Assembly: GCF_023150235.1 (NCBI RefSeq)
Contig: NZ_JAKLLH010000012.1
Location: 97,626 to 161,625 of the forward strand
Origin: Azonexus sp.
Lineage (GTDB): Bacteria; Pseudomonadota; Gammaproteobacteria; Burkholderiales; Rhodocyclaceae
DNA: 64,000 nucleotides
Direction: 5' to 3'
Shown here one piece after another: positions 46,793 through 56,104 of the stretch. The notes below the pieces were generated by a model. It ran no database searches and was not told the DNA's origin. It saw only the letters and a list, made by a program, of their open reading frames with translations. The translations under genes and the position numbers were made by a program. Positions within the stretch are counted from its first letter, which is position 1; each line of letters starts with the position of its first letter.

Positions 46793-47176
46793 ATGAAAAA
46801 CCTGGAAATTGCACGTACAAACTCGTCCCCGGCGATCAGCGCCGACTGGAATACCGGCATGGTCCGCATGGAGGGCGATTCCTATCCCGAAAATTCGTTC
46901 GAACTCTTCCAGCCGCTGATCGACTGGGTCGAGCATTACCTGCGCGATGCCGGACGCCCTCTGCAGCTCGAACTTGAACTGCTCTACCTCAATACCAGCA
47001 GCATCCGCGCGATGATGGACATCCTCGACCTGATGGAGCGGGCGCATGCCGAGGGCAGGACCGTTACGGCGCGCTGGCTCTACGACGCCGCCAACGAACG
47101 AGTGGGCGAGCTGGCGGACGAATTCAAGGAAGACTGCAGCTTCCCCTTTGCCATCCTCGACAAAAGATCGGCATGA
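46793..47176 (+). CDS. siaC: SiaC regulatory protein (DUF1987)
   Basis: 127 residues of the DUF1987 family. The conserved LNTSS segment places a threonine at residue 68, the position phosphorylated in P. aeruginosa SiaC. Unphosphorylated SiaC binds and stimulates the SiaD diguanylate cyclase. Its stop overlaps the siaD start (ATGA). Confidence 0.87.
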   Translation: MKNLEIARTNSSPAISADWNTGMVRMEGDSYPENSFELFQPLIDWVEHYLRDAGRPLQLELELLYLNTSSIRAMMDILDLMERAHAEGRTVTARWLYDAANERVGELADEFKEDCSFPFAILDKRSA

Positions 47177-47973
47177 AAGACCCGACCTCGCTTGAAGAGC
47201 GCGTCGAGGCGCTGCTGCTGACGGCAACGGCATCCACCGCCGAGTGGCAGCCCCTGCTTGGCGAGTTGTATCAGCGCTACCGCACCCAGGAGCGACTGCT
47301 CGACCGCATCACCCACATTTCCGATCAGTTTCAGCGGGCAGAAAGGGATCGTGGGCGCAACCATGCCGAAGAGCTGGAGCGCAAGATCCGTCAGATCGAG
47401 AAAATCGTGCGCATCAGCGACCGCTACCAGTCGATGCTTTACGACCTCAACGAACGCCTGACCGCCATTTCCTCGCACGACGAGCTGACAGCCCTGCCCA
47501 ATCGCCGCTTCATGCAGGAAAGCTTGCAGCGGGAAATTGCCAAGATCGCGCGCCACGGCGGTACTTTTTCGATTGCCCTGGCCGATGTCGACCATTTCAA
47601 GCAAATCAACGACAGCGCCGGCCACGCCTGTGGCGACGCCGTGCTGGCCCGACTTGCCGCCTGCCTGCGTGCCAATCTGCGCGAATACGACTGCTGCGCC
47701 CGCTGGGGCGGCGAAGAATTCCTCCTTCTTTTTCCCGCCTGCTCCGCCAAGCAGGCCCTCCTTCTTGCCGAGCGCATGCGGCTGGCCGTCGCGAACATCG
47801 ACACCGCCACCTTTGCCCCCGATATCTCTTTAAGCATCAGCCTGGGCGTTGCCGAATACGATGCCGAGACCGGACTCGACGCCACCCTGCGCATGGCCGA
47901 CGAGGCGCTTTACCAGGCCAAAGCCGAGGGGCGCAACCGCAGTGTGATGCATGCCGGGAAAAATGCAGCCTGA
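47173..47973 (+). CDS. siaD: SiaD-type diguanylate cyclase
   Basis: 266 residues: an N-terminal helical/coiled-coil region (about 1-110, with the SiaC-binding part in homologues) and a GGDEF domain (about 112-262) with the active motif RWGGEEFLLLF and DVDHFKQINDSAGHACGD. GGEEF is an active variant. It makes c-di-GMP in response to SiaC and so promotes aggregation or biofilm in P. aeruginosa. It ends the dctSR-siaABCD run. Confidence 0.9.
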   Translation: MKDPTSLEERVEALLLTATASTAEWQPLLGELYQRYRTQERLLDRITHISDQFQRAERDRGRNHAEELERKIRQIEKIVRISDRYQSMLYDLNERLTAISSHDELTALPNRRFMQESLQREIAKIARHGGTFSIALADVDHFKQINDSAGHACGDAVLARLAACLRANLREYDCCARWGGEEFLLLFPACSAKQALLLAERMRLAVANIDTATFAPDISLSISLGVAEYDAETGLDATLRMADEALYQAKAEGRNRSVMHAGKNAA

Positions 47974-48120
47974 GATCGGCTTCCGTACGCCTTCCCTAAG
48001 CAGCGGTTTTTCGCTAGCATCTCGCCACTGTCCATCCCCGCTGCCCCACTCCCGTGGCGCTCCGGGCCGCATCCACCGACATTCCTTCCGGAACACACCA
48101 CCAAACTCACGAGGACATCC

Positions 48121-48447
48121 ATGAGCGAGCACATCCTTTACGTCACCGACGATTCCTTCGAGGCCGAAGTGCTGCAGGCGCAGCAGCCGGTTCTCGTCGA
48201 TTACTGGGCAGAATGGTGCGGCCCTTGCAAGATGATCGCCCCCATCCTCGACGAAATCGCCAACGAATACGCCGGCAAGCTCAAGGTGGCCAAGGTCAAC
48301 ATCGACGAAAACCAGGGTACACCGGCCAAGTACGGCATCCGTGGCATCCCGACCCTGATGATCTTCAAGAACGGCAATATCGAAGCCACCAAGGTTGGCG
48401 CGATGTCCAAGTCGCAGCTCGCCGCCTTCATTGACAGCAATCTGTAA
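48121..48447 (+). CDS. trxA: Thioredoxin TrxA
   Basis: A 108-residue classic thioredoxin with the WCGPC active site near residue 35 ([20 protein letters not shown]) and the cis-Pro segment [14 protein letters not shown]. It is the general cytoplasmic disulfide reductant. trxA-rho-rpmE is a conserved order in betaproteobacteria. Confidence 0.96.
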   Translation: MSEHILYVTDDSFEAEVLQAQQPVLVDYWAEWCGPCKMIAPILDEIANEYAGKLKVAKVNIDENQGTPAKYGIRGIPTLMIFKNGNIEATKVGAMSKSQLAAFIDSNL

Positions 48448-48463
48448 TCGCCGTACCCTGCGC

Positions 48464-48492
48464 GCCTGAAAACGCTGACTGCGTTTTCAGGC
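48464..48492 (+). promoter_or_regulatory. 12-bp perfect stem-loop between trxA and rho
   Basis: GCCTGAAAACGC and GCGTTTTCAGGC arms around TGACT, with no T tract. It may be a weak terminator or an RNA element in the rho leader; rho genes are often autoregulated by attenuation in the leader. The rho leader otherwise (48493-48629) is C-rich and unstructured by eye, which would suit Rho binding. Confidence 0.6.
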
Positions 48493-48629
48493 CGACGCCG
48501 CCGAACTTCTCCTTTCCGGCCCGCGTCCCGTTTTTCCAGCACACCTTCCCCTCTTCCGAGCCCTGCGCTCGCCTCCACGCATTTTGCCCGGCATCCCGGC
48601 ATTGCTGCCTTTCCGGCGCACACACATCC

Positions 48630-49889
<1,260 letters not shown>

Positions 49890-49894
49890 ACCCG

Positions 49895-49949
49895 GGGTGA
49901 TTTTTTGCCTTTTTCACGGTCGACCGTGGTCAATGGCAAAAAATCGCCC
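49895..49949 (+). terminator. Terminator after rho with palindrome core
   Basis: GGGTGATTTTTTGCC and GGCAAAAAATCGCCC arms (one wobble) enclose a region whose centre is CACGGTCGACCGTG (49915-49928). It works as an outer stem with the family palindrome inside. Confidence 0.75.
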
Positions 49950-50040
49950 GGCAATCATTGCCAGAAAGCAATGATTCGACGATAATCCCGAGCTTCCCAG
50001 ATCGGCCACATCCGCCGGTCGCTTGATTAAAGGACAAATG

Positions 50041-50262
50041 ATGCAAGCCGATATCCATCCGAATTACAAAGAAATCCAGGTGACCTGCTCTTGCGGCAAC
50101 ACCTTCGCCACCCAGTCCACGATGAGCAAGGACAACTTCCACATCGAAGTCTGCTCCGCCTGCCACCCGTTCTACACCGGCAAGCAGAAGATCGTCGATA
50201 CCGCTGGTCGCGTCGAGAAGTTCAACCAGAAGTTCGGCGCCCTGCGTCGCAAGTCTGCCTGA
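50041..50262 (+). CDS. rpmE: Ribosomal protein bL31
   Basis: 73 residues starting [19 protein letters not shown]; the zinc-type cysteines are CSC near residues 16-18 and CSAC near residues 37-40, so it is the zinc-binding (C+) form. Two adjacent ATGs (50038, 50041) follow AGGA; spacing favours 50041. Confidence 0.95.
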   Translation: MQADIHPNYKEIQVTCSCGNTFATQSTMSKDNFHIEVCSACHPFYTGKQKIVDTAGRVEKFNQKFGALRRKSA

Positions 50263-50286
50263 TCTTCAGGATCGCATTCATCCGCC

Positions 50287-50316
50287 AAAAAGGCAGCCCG
50301 TTGCGGCTGCCTTTTT
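50287..50316 (+). terminator. Intrinsic terminator after rpmE
   Basis: AAAAAGGCAGCC and GGCTGCCTTTTT arms around CGTTGC. Confidence 0.9.
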
Positions 50317-50332
50317 CATTTTCAGTCCTGCG

Positions 50333-51964
50333 ATGACCACCGTGCGCCCGCTTTCCGACCTGCTCCGTCGCGGCATGCGCCTGCCGCCAACCGGCTGGGC
50401 GCTGGCGGCGATGCTCGCTTTCTACGTCCTGGCCGGACTCTTCGGGCGCGACCCCTGGAAGGGCGAAGACGCACTCCATATCGGTGCCGCCTGGCAGATG
50501 CTGGCCCATGGAAACTGGCTGACCCCCGAAATTGCCGGCCGCGCTTTTCACGAGCCGCCACTCTATTACTGGACCGCCGCATTCACCGGCAAGCTGTTTG
50601 GCTGGCTGCTACCGGCCCACGAGGCAATGCGGCTGGCAAGCGGCGTCTGGATCGCCCTGGCCCTCGCCGGCCTGTATTATGCCGGCCGCGAACTCTATGG
50701 GCAGGAGAGTGCCGCCGCCAGCCCTTTGCTGCTTGCCGGCAGCGCCGGGCTGTTGGTACATGCTCACGACGCCCAGCCGATGTTGATCGCGCTTGCCGCC
50801 TACGGGGCGGCCATCGGCAGCCTGGCTGCGCTCGGGCGCCGCCCCCGTCTTACCGGCATGATCTACGGCGGTGCACTGGCCGCCTGCGTCCTCGGTGCCG
50901 GCATCGCCCCCAGCCTGCCTTTACTCCTGCTTGCGCCCCTTGCCTGGCTGCAATCGCCAGACCGGCGCAAGGCCTGGCACACCCTGCTTCTGGGGTTCAC
51001 CCTGACCCTGCTGCTGCTGGCTCCCTGGCCACTCGCCCTCTACGCCCTGGCACCGGCCCGTCTCGATGGCTGGCTGCAGGCCGAGCTGGCGCCTTTGCAA
51101 ACGCCGTTTTCCGCCGGAGGCCTGGGCCGTTTTGCCGCCTTGCTGCCGTGGTTCGCCTTTCCCGCCCTGCCGCTGGCGCTGTGGACCCTCTGGTCCCGCC
51201 GCCAGCAATGGAGCGCCCCGGCACAATCCCTGCCCTTGGCACTGTTTGCCGCCACCCTGCTGCTGCTGGCCCTGGCCTACCGCCCACGCGAAATTCCCGC
51301 GCTGCTCCTCCTGCCGCCGCTGGCCCTGCTCGCCACTCCGGGAGCGCTTTCCCTGCGCCGGGGGGCCGCCAATGCCTTCGACTGGTTTGCCATGCTCAGT
51401 TTCACGCTCTTTGCCAGCCTGCTCTGGCTGGCCTGGTCGGCAATGGCACTCGGCGTGCCGCCGCGCCTGGCACAGCGTGCCGTTGCCCTGCGCCCCGGTT
51501 TTTCCGGCCAGTTCGATCTCTCGGATTTCCTTGTCGGGATTGCGGCCACGCTCTGGTGGCTATGGCTGATTCTTACCGCGCCACGCTCCCCTTACCGCGG
51601 CCTGACCCACTGGACGCTGGGTTGCACCACCAGCTGGTTGCTGGCAACCACCCTGATCCTGCCCTGGTTCGACTACGGCAAAAGTTACCGCCCGGTGGCC
51701 GAAGCGATTGCGCGCACCCTGCCGGCGGACGGCAGTTGCCTGGCCGAACGCGGCCTGACCGACACGCAACGCGCCTCGCTCGCCTACTTTGTTGGCCTCG
51801 AAGCCCTGGAAGAAAAGAGTCGCGCCGGACGCCAATGTCGATGGCTGCTGCTTACCGGCCGCAACCCGAGGGATACAGCCGCACCCGGCGGTGAATGGAA
51901 ACTCGCCTGGGAGGGCAGCCGCCCGGGCGACCGCCGGGAAAAATTCCGTCTTTTCCGGCGTTGA
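50333..51964 (+). CDS. ArnT/GT39-like membrane glycosyltransferase
   Basis: 543 residues, about 11-12 membrane helices. The first periplasmic loop carries GRDPWKGEDALHIGAAWQML and FHEPPLYYW, the D-E/E-PP layout of GT39/ArnT-type transferases that use polyprenyl-phosphate sugars. A soluble C-terminal part follows (YRPVAEAIARTLPADGSCLA). Likely acts in envelope modification; the sugar and acceptor are unknown. The final codons lie at GGCGTTGACCGTG, a degenerate palindrome half. Confidence 0.78.
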   Translation: MTTVRPLSDLLRRGMRLPPTGWALAAMLAFYVLAGLFGRDPWKGEDALHIGAAWQMLAHGNWLTPEIAGRAFHEPPLYYWTAAFTGKLFGWLLPAHEAMRLASGVWIALALAGLYYAGRELYGQESAAASPLLLAGSAGLLVHAHDAQPMLIALAAYGAAIGSLAALGRRPRLTGMIYGGALAACVLGAGIAPSLPLLLLAPLAWLQSPDRRKAWHTLLLGFTLTLLLLAPWPLALYALAPARLDGWLQAELAPLQTPFSAGGLGRFAALLPWFAFPALPLALWTLWSRRQQWSAPAQSLPLALFAATLLLLALAYRPREIPALLLLPPLALLATPGALSLRRGAANAFDWFAMLSFTLFASLLWLAWSAMALGVPPRLAQRAVALRPGFSGQFDLSDFLVGIAATLWWLWLILTAPRSPYRGLTHWTLGCTTSWLLATTLILPWFDYGKSYRPVAEAIARTLPADGSCLAERGLTDTQRASLAYFVGLEALEEKSRAGRQCRWLLLTGRNPRDTAAPGGEWKLAWEGSRPGDRREKFRLFRR

Positions 51965-52012
51965 CCGTGAGCGAATGCCGTATCGCAGCCCGGCCTGCAC
52001 TGCCGCCTTTTC

Positions 52013-52558
52013 TCAAGCCCTCAGGAAATGCTGGCGGTAGTACTTCAGTTCGTCGATGGATTCGTAGATATCGGCCAGCGCCGTGTGCTTGCCTTTTTTC
52101 TTGAAGCCTTTGTAAATCTCCGGCTGCCAGCGCTTGCACAATTCCTTCAACGTACTGACGTCGAGGTTGCGGTAGTGAAAGAAGGCCTCGAGCACCGGCA
52201 TGTAGCGAGCCATGAAACGCCGATCCTGGCCGATGCTGTTGCCGCACATCGGCGAATAGCCCTTGCCGGAATACTTGTGCAGAAAGGCCAGCGCCTCCTG
52301 CTCGACCGTGGCCTCGTCCCGCTCCGAAGCGCGCACCCGTTCGATCAACCCCGAGCGCCCATGCGTTTTCTGATTCCACTCATCCATGCCGGCCAGCACC
52401 TCCGCCGACTGATGCACGACCCACACCGGCGATTCGGCGACCAGTTGCAGCTCGGAATCGGTGACCACGATCGCCAGTTCCAGAATGCGGTCGCTGTCGG
52501 GTTGCAAGCCGGTCATTTCCATATCCAGCCAGACGAGGTTGTTTGTGTTGCCTGCCAT
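52013..52558 (-). CDS. orn: Oligoribonuclease Orn
   Basis: A 181-residue DEDDh 3'-5' exonuclease. D and E in WLDMEMTGL near residue 12, D in [16 protein letters not shown] and the H/D in [16 protein letters not shown]. It degrades di- to pentanucleotides including pGpG, the product of c-di-GMP breakdown. [10 protein letters not shown] at 52558 is the family start; the upstream extension to 52768 is not. Divergent from the M48 gene. Confidence 0.94.
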   Translation of the reverse strand: MAGNTNNLVWLDMEMTGLQPDSDRILELAIVVTDSELQLVAESPVWVVHQSAEVLAGMDEWNQKTHGRSGLIERVRASERDEATVEQEALAFLHKYSGKGYSPMCGNSIGQDRRFMARYMPVLEAFFHYRNLDVSTLKELCKRWQPEIYKGFKKKGKHTALADIYESIDELKYYRQHFLRA

Positions 52559-52750
52559 ATAATTCGGTTTCCCTGAAGTTCGATCCGCGCCCGTCGTCGG
52601 GCGCAACAGCCGGGGAATTCGTCCCCGGACGCAATCATCCGTCTCCGGGAGGTGCTTTGCCCGCCACCCGTTTTCCAGATCAATACGCGAAAGCCGGCAT
52701 TTTCGCACAGCTTTCGCCCATCGCCCCGCCGCACCCCGTCTCCTCTCGCA

Positions 52751-54034
52751 ATGACCGACCCCACCCAACTGCTGAGCCGCCTGTTCCTGGCCGCCTTCGC
52801 GCTTTCCCTTGCCATCCGCCTATGGCTCAACTGGCGCCAGATTCGCCATGTTCGCCGCCACCGCGCCGCGGTGCCGGCGGCTTTCGCCGAGCGAATCGCC
52901 CTTGCCGACCACCAGAAAGCGGCCGATTACACGGTCGACCGTGCGCAAGCCGGATTCTTCGCCATATTCACCGATGCCGCGCTGCTGCTGGCACTCACCC
53001 TGGGCGGCGGCCTGGCCAGCCTCGCCACCTTTTGGCAAACGCAAAGCAGCGGCCTGACAGCAGGAACGGCGCTGATTTTCAGTCTTTTCCTGTTGTCGAC
53101 CGTGATCGATCTCCCTCTCGCCTGGTATCGGCAATTCGTGATCGAGGCCCGCCACGGCTTCAACCGGATGACGACATCGCTCTTCCTTGCCGACCTCGGC
53201 AAGCAATGCCTCCTCGCCCTCGCCCTCGGCCTGCCGCTGACCCTGGCCGTACTCTGGCTGATGCAGGCAATGGGCGAGGACTGGTGGTTATGGGTCTGGG
53301 CTTTCTGGAGCGCCTTCAACCTGCTCCTGCTCTTCATTTATCCAACCTGGATCGCCCCCCTCTTCAACCGCTTCAACCCCCTGCCCGCCGGCGAAACCCG
53401 GAGCCGGATCGAGGCCTTGCTCGCACGTTGCGGCTTTCAAGCCGACGGCCTCTTCGTGATGGATGGTTCAAAACGCTCCAGCCACGGCAACGCCTATTTC
53501 ACCGGCTTTGGCCGGCACAAGCGCATCGTTTTCTTCGACACCCTGCTCGAACGCCTGACACCGGCACAAATCGAAGCTGTGCTCGCCCACGAACTGGGCC
53601 ATTTCCACTGTCGCCACGTGCAAAAACGCATGCTTCTGATGTTTACCGGCTCGCTCGCCTTCCTCTGGCTGCTCGGCCAGTTGATCGATGCCCCCTGGTT
53701 CTATGCCGGACTCGGGGCCACGACCGGCGAGGCCCCGCCGCAGACAGCGCTGGCGCTGATCCTCTTCTTCCTCGCCCTGCCGGTCTTCCTGTTTCCCTTC
53801 AGCCCGATCGGCAGCTGGCTCTCCCGTCGCGACGAATTCGCCGCCGACGCCTTTGCCGCCCGCCACGCCTCGGCAAGCGCCCTCGAACAGGCGCTACTCA
53901 AGCTCTATCAAGACAACGCCTCCACCCTGACACCCGATCCCCTGCATTCGCTGTTCTACGACTCACACCCCAGCGCCGGCGAGCGCATCGCCCATCTACG
54001 CGCCCAGAAAGAAAAAACATGCCTGCCGACCTGA
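52751..54034 (+). CDS. M48-family (Ste24-like) membrane zinc metalloprotease
   Basis: A 427-residue multi-pass protease: N-terminal helices, the zinc motif [12 protein letters not shown] near residue 280 (HExxH), a third ligand Glu in [12 protein letters not shown], and the membrane segments typical of CAAX/Ste24 enzymes. A CACGGTCGACCGTG palindrome (52930-52943) lies in frame near residue 60 ([10 protein letters not shown]). The orn-M48-rsgA order is common in this group. It is 31 bp before rsgA. Confidence 0.87.
   Translation: MTDPTQLLSRLFLAAFALSLAIRLWLNWRQIRHVRRHRAAVPAAFAERIALADHQKAADYTVDRAQAGFFAIFTDAALLLALTLGGGLASLATFWQTQSSGLTAGTALIFSLFLLSTVIDLPLAWYRQFVIEARHGFNRMTTSLFLADLGKQCLLALALGLPLTLAVLWLMQAMGEDWWLWVWAFWSAFNLLLLFIYPTWIAPLFNRFNPLPAGETRSRIEALLARCGFQADGLFVMDGSKRSSHGNAYFTGFGRHKRIVFFDTLLERLTPAQIEAVLAHELGHFHCRHVQKRMLLMFTGSLAFLWLLGQLIDAPWFYAGLGATTGEAPPQTALALILFFLALPVFLFPFSPIGSWLSRRDEFAADAFAARHASASALEQALLKLYQDNASTLTPDPLHSLFYDSHPSAGERIAHLRAQKEKTCLPT
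52930..52943. repeat. CACGGTCGACCGTG palindrome in the M48 protease gene
   Basis: A 14-bp in-frame copy of the family, read as Y-T-V-D-R-A. Confidence 0.75.
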
Positions 54035-54065
54035 CCCCTCTTTTCCGCCCCCGGAACCGCCGCGC

Positions 54066-54935
54066 ATGATGACCGGCCGCATCGTCGCCGCCCACGGGCG
54101 ACAGTATCTCGTCGAGCTTGCCGACGGCAGCCGCCTGCCCTGTTTTCCGCGTGGCAAGAAAAGCCAGCTTGCCGTCGGCGACCGGGTCGGTATCGCCCGC
54201 GCCTCCTCCGATCAGGGCGTGATCGAAACCGTCGAGCCCCGCCGCAGCCTGCTCTATCGCTCCAACGAAATCCGCCAGAAGCTGATTGCGGCCAATGTCG
54301 ATCAACTGATAGTTGTCGTCGCCACCGAACCTGCCTTCTCGGACGAACTGGTGACCCGCTCGCTCCTTGCCGCCGAGGATCAGGAAATCGCCAGCCTCAT
54401 CATCCTCAACAAATGCGACCTGGCCCCGCTCCTGCCTATCGCCCGCGAACGCCTGCACATTCTGGCCCGCCTTGGCTACCGCATCGTCGAAACCTGCGCC
54501 CGCGAGCACGCCGACGCGCTACGCCCCCTGCTCCAAGGCAAAACCAGCGTTCTTGTCGGCCAATCCGGGATGGGCAAATCGACCCTGGTCAATACCCTGA
54601 TTCCGGAAGCCCGGGCCGCCACCCGCGAAATTTCGCAGGCACTCGACTCAGGCAAGCACACGACGACGCATGCGACGCTCTATCACCTCGATGACGAAAG
54701 CCATTTGATCGACTCACCCGGATTGCAGGATTTTGGCCTCGGCCACCTCGACCGGCAGGCACTGGCCCTGGCCTTCCGCGAGTTTGCTCCATTTCTCGGC
54801 CAGTGCCGTTTCCGCGACTGCCGGCATGAACGCGAACCCGGCTGCGCCCTGGGCGCCGCCGTCGAAGCCGGAGAAATCGACAGCCGCCGGCTCGCCCTCT
54901 ATCGCCGCATCGCCGGGGTGCATCAACCGCGCTGA
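54066..54935 (+). CDS. rsgA: Ribosome small-subunit GTPase RsgA
   Basis: A 289-residue circularly permuted GTPase: OB fold at the N-terminus, then G4 LNKCDLAP near residue 117, G1 GQSGMGKSTLVNTL near residue 167, G3 IDSPGLQDF near residue 218, and a zinc-binding C-terminal segment with CRFRDCRHEREPGC. It helps 30S maturation. Start at the first of two ATGs (54066). Confidence 0.93.
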   Translation: MMTGRIVAAHGRQYLVELADGSRLPCFPRGKKSQLAVGDRVGIARASSDQGVIETVEPRRSLLYRSNEIRQKLIAANVDQLIVVVATEPAFSDELVTRSLLAAEDQEIASLIILNKCDLAPLLPIARERLHILARLGYRIVETCAREHADALRPLLQGKTSVLVGQSGMGKSTLVNTLIPEARAATREISQALDSGKHTTTHATLYHLDDESHLIDSPGLQDFGLGHLDRQALALAFREFAPFLGQCRFRDCRHEREPGCALGAAVEAGEIDSRRLALYRRIAGVHQPR

Positions 54936-55021
54936 GCAAATTGCGAAGAAGCCCGGCGGCGGTGGTAGTATTCACGGAAACAATCACAACACCAAGGCAT
55001 CGCCAACGGAACCCGGGGACC

Positions 55022-56104
55022 ATGGGCGCAACACAATCAACCATACTGGTGGTGGACGACACTCCCGAGAACCTCGCCGTTCTTGGCGAGTTGCTGCAGC
55101 CCAACTACCGCGTGCGCGCAGCCAACTCGGGGCAGCGAGCCCTGCAGATCGCCACCAGCCAGCAGCCGGACCTGATCCTGCTCGATGTCATGATGCCGGG
55201 GATGGACGGCTACGAAGTGCTTGCCCAGCTGCGCGCCAATGCCTCGACACGCGACATCCCGGTCATCTTCGTCACCGCCATGGATGGCATTGCCGACGAA
55301 GAACACGGTCTTGAGCAGGGAGCGGTCGATTACATCGCCAAGCCGATCCGTCCTTCCATCGTCCTCGCCCGCGTCCGCGCCCACCTTGAACTCAAGGCCG
55401 CCCGCGACATCCTGCGCGACCACAATCGCTACCTGGAAGCCGAAGTCGCCCGACGCATGAGCGAAAACCAGGAAATCCAGCGCATCACCATCCATGCCCT
55501 CGCCCGGCTGGCGGAGACCCGCGATCCGGAAACCGGCAACCATCTCCTGCGCACGCAGGAATACGTCCGTACCCTGGCCCTCGGACTGCGCGAGCACCCC
55601 CGCTTTGCCGCCGCACTCGACACGCGGACCATTTCTGCCCTCGCCGAATCGGCACCGCTTCACGATATCGGCAAGGTCGGCATCCCCGACAACATCCTGC
55701 TCAAGCCGGGCAAGCTGACGCCTGAAGAATGGGACGTGATGAAAACCCACGCCGTGCTCGGCAGCAAGGCCATTGAGCAAGCCGAAAAGGACGCCAGGAA
55801 GCCGGTTGAATTTCTCGCCATTGCCAAGCAGATCGCTCATTGGCACCACGAAAAATGGGACGGCAGCGGCTACCCTGATGGACTCGCCGGCGATGCCATA
55901 CCGCTCCCGGCCCGCCTGATGGCCCTGGCCGACGTCTTCGATGCACTGATTTCCAAGCGCGTCTACAAGGAAGCCTTCGATTTTGCCACCGCCAGCAGAA
56001 TCATTATCGAAGGACGGGGAAAGCACTTCGATCCCGATGTCGTCGATGTTTTCATCCGTGAGTTCGCCACCTTCCAGCGCATTGCCGAAACCTACGGCGA
56101 ATGA
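55022..56104 (+). CDS. REC-HD-GYP response regulator, probable c-di-GMP phosphodiesterase
   Basis: 360 residues: receiver (about 1-130, phospho-Asp in LILLDVMMPGMDGYEVL), a coiled linker, then HD-GYP (about 155-355) with APLHDIGKVGIPDNILLKPG, KTHAVLGSKAI and WHHEKWDGSGYPDGL. All metal and GYP residues are present. An ATG at 54941 would add 27 residues with no family match. It overlaps the next gene by ATGA. Confidence 0.9.
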   Translation: MGATQSTILVVDDTPENLAVLGELLQPNYRVRAANSGQRALQIATSQQPDLILLDVMMPGMDGYEVLAQLRANASTRDIPVIFVTAMDGIADEEHGLEQGAVDYIAKPIRPSIVLARVRAHLELKAARDILRDHNRYLEAEVARRMSENQEIQRITIHALARLAETRDPETGNHLLRTQEYVRTLALGLREHPRFAAALDTRTISALAESAPLHDIGKVGIPDNILLKPGKLTPEEWDVMKTHAVLGSKAIEQAEKDARKPVEFLAIAKQIAHWHHEKWDGSGYPDGLAGDAIPLPARLMALADVFDALISKRVYKEAFDFATASRIIIEGRGKHFDPDVVDVFIREFATFQRIAETYGE

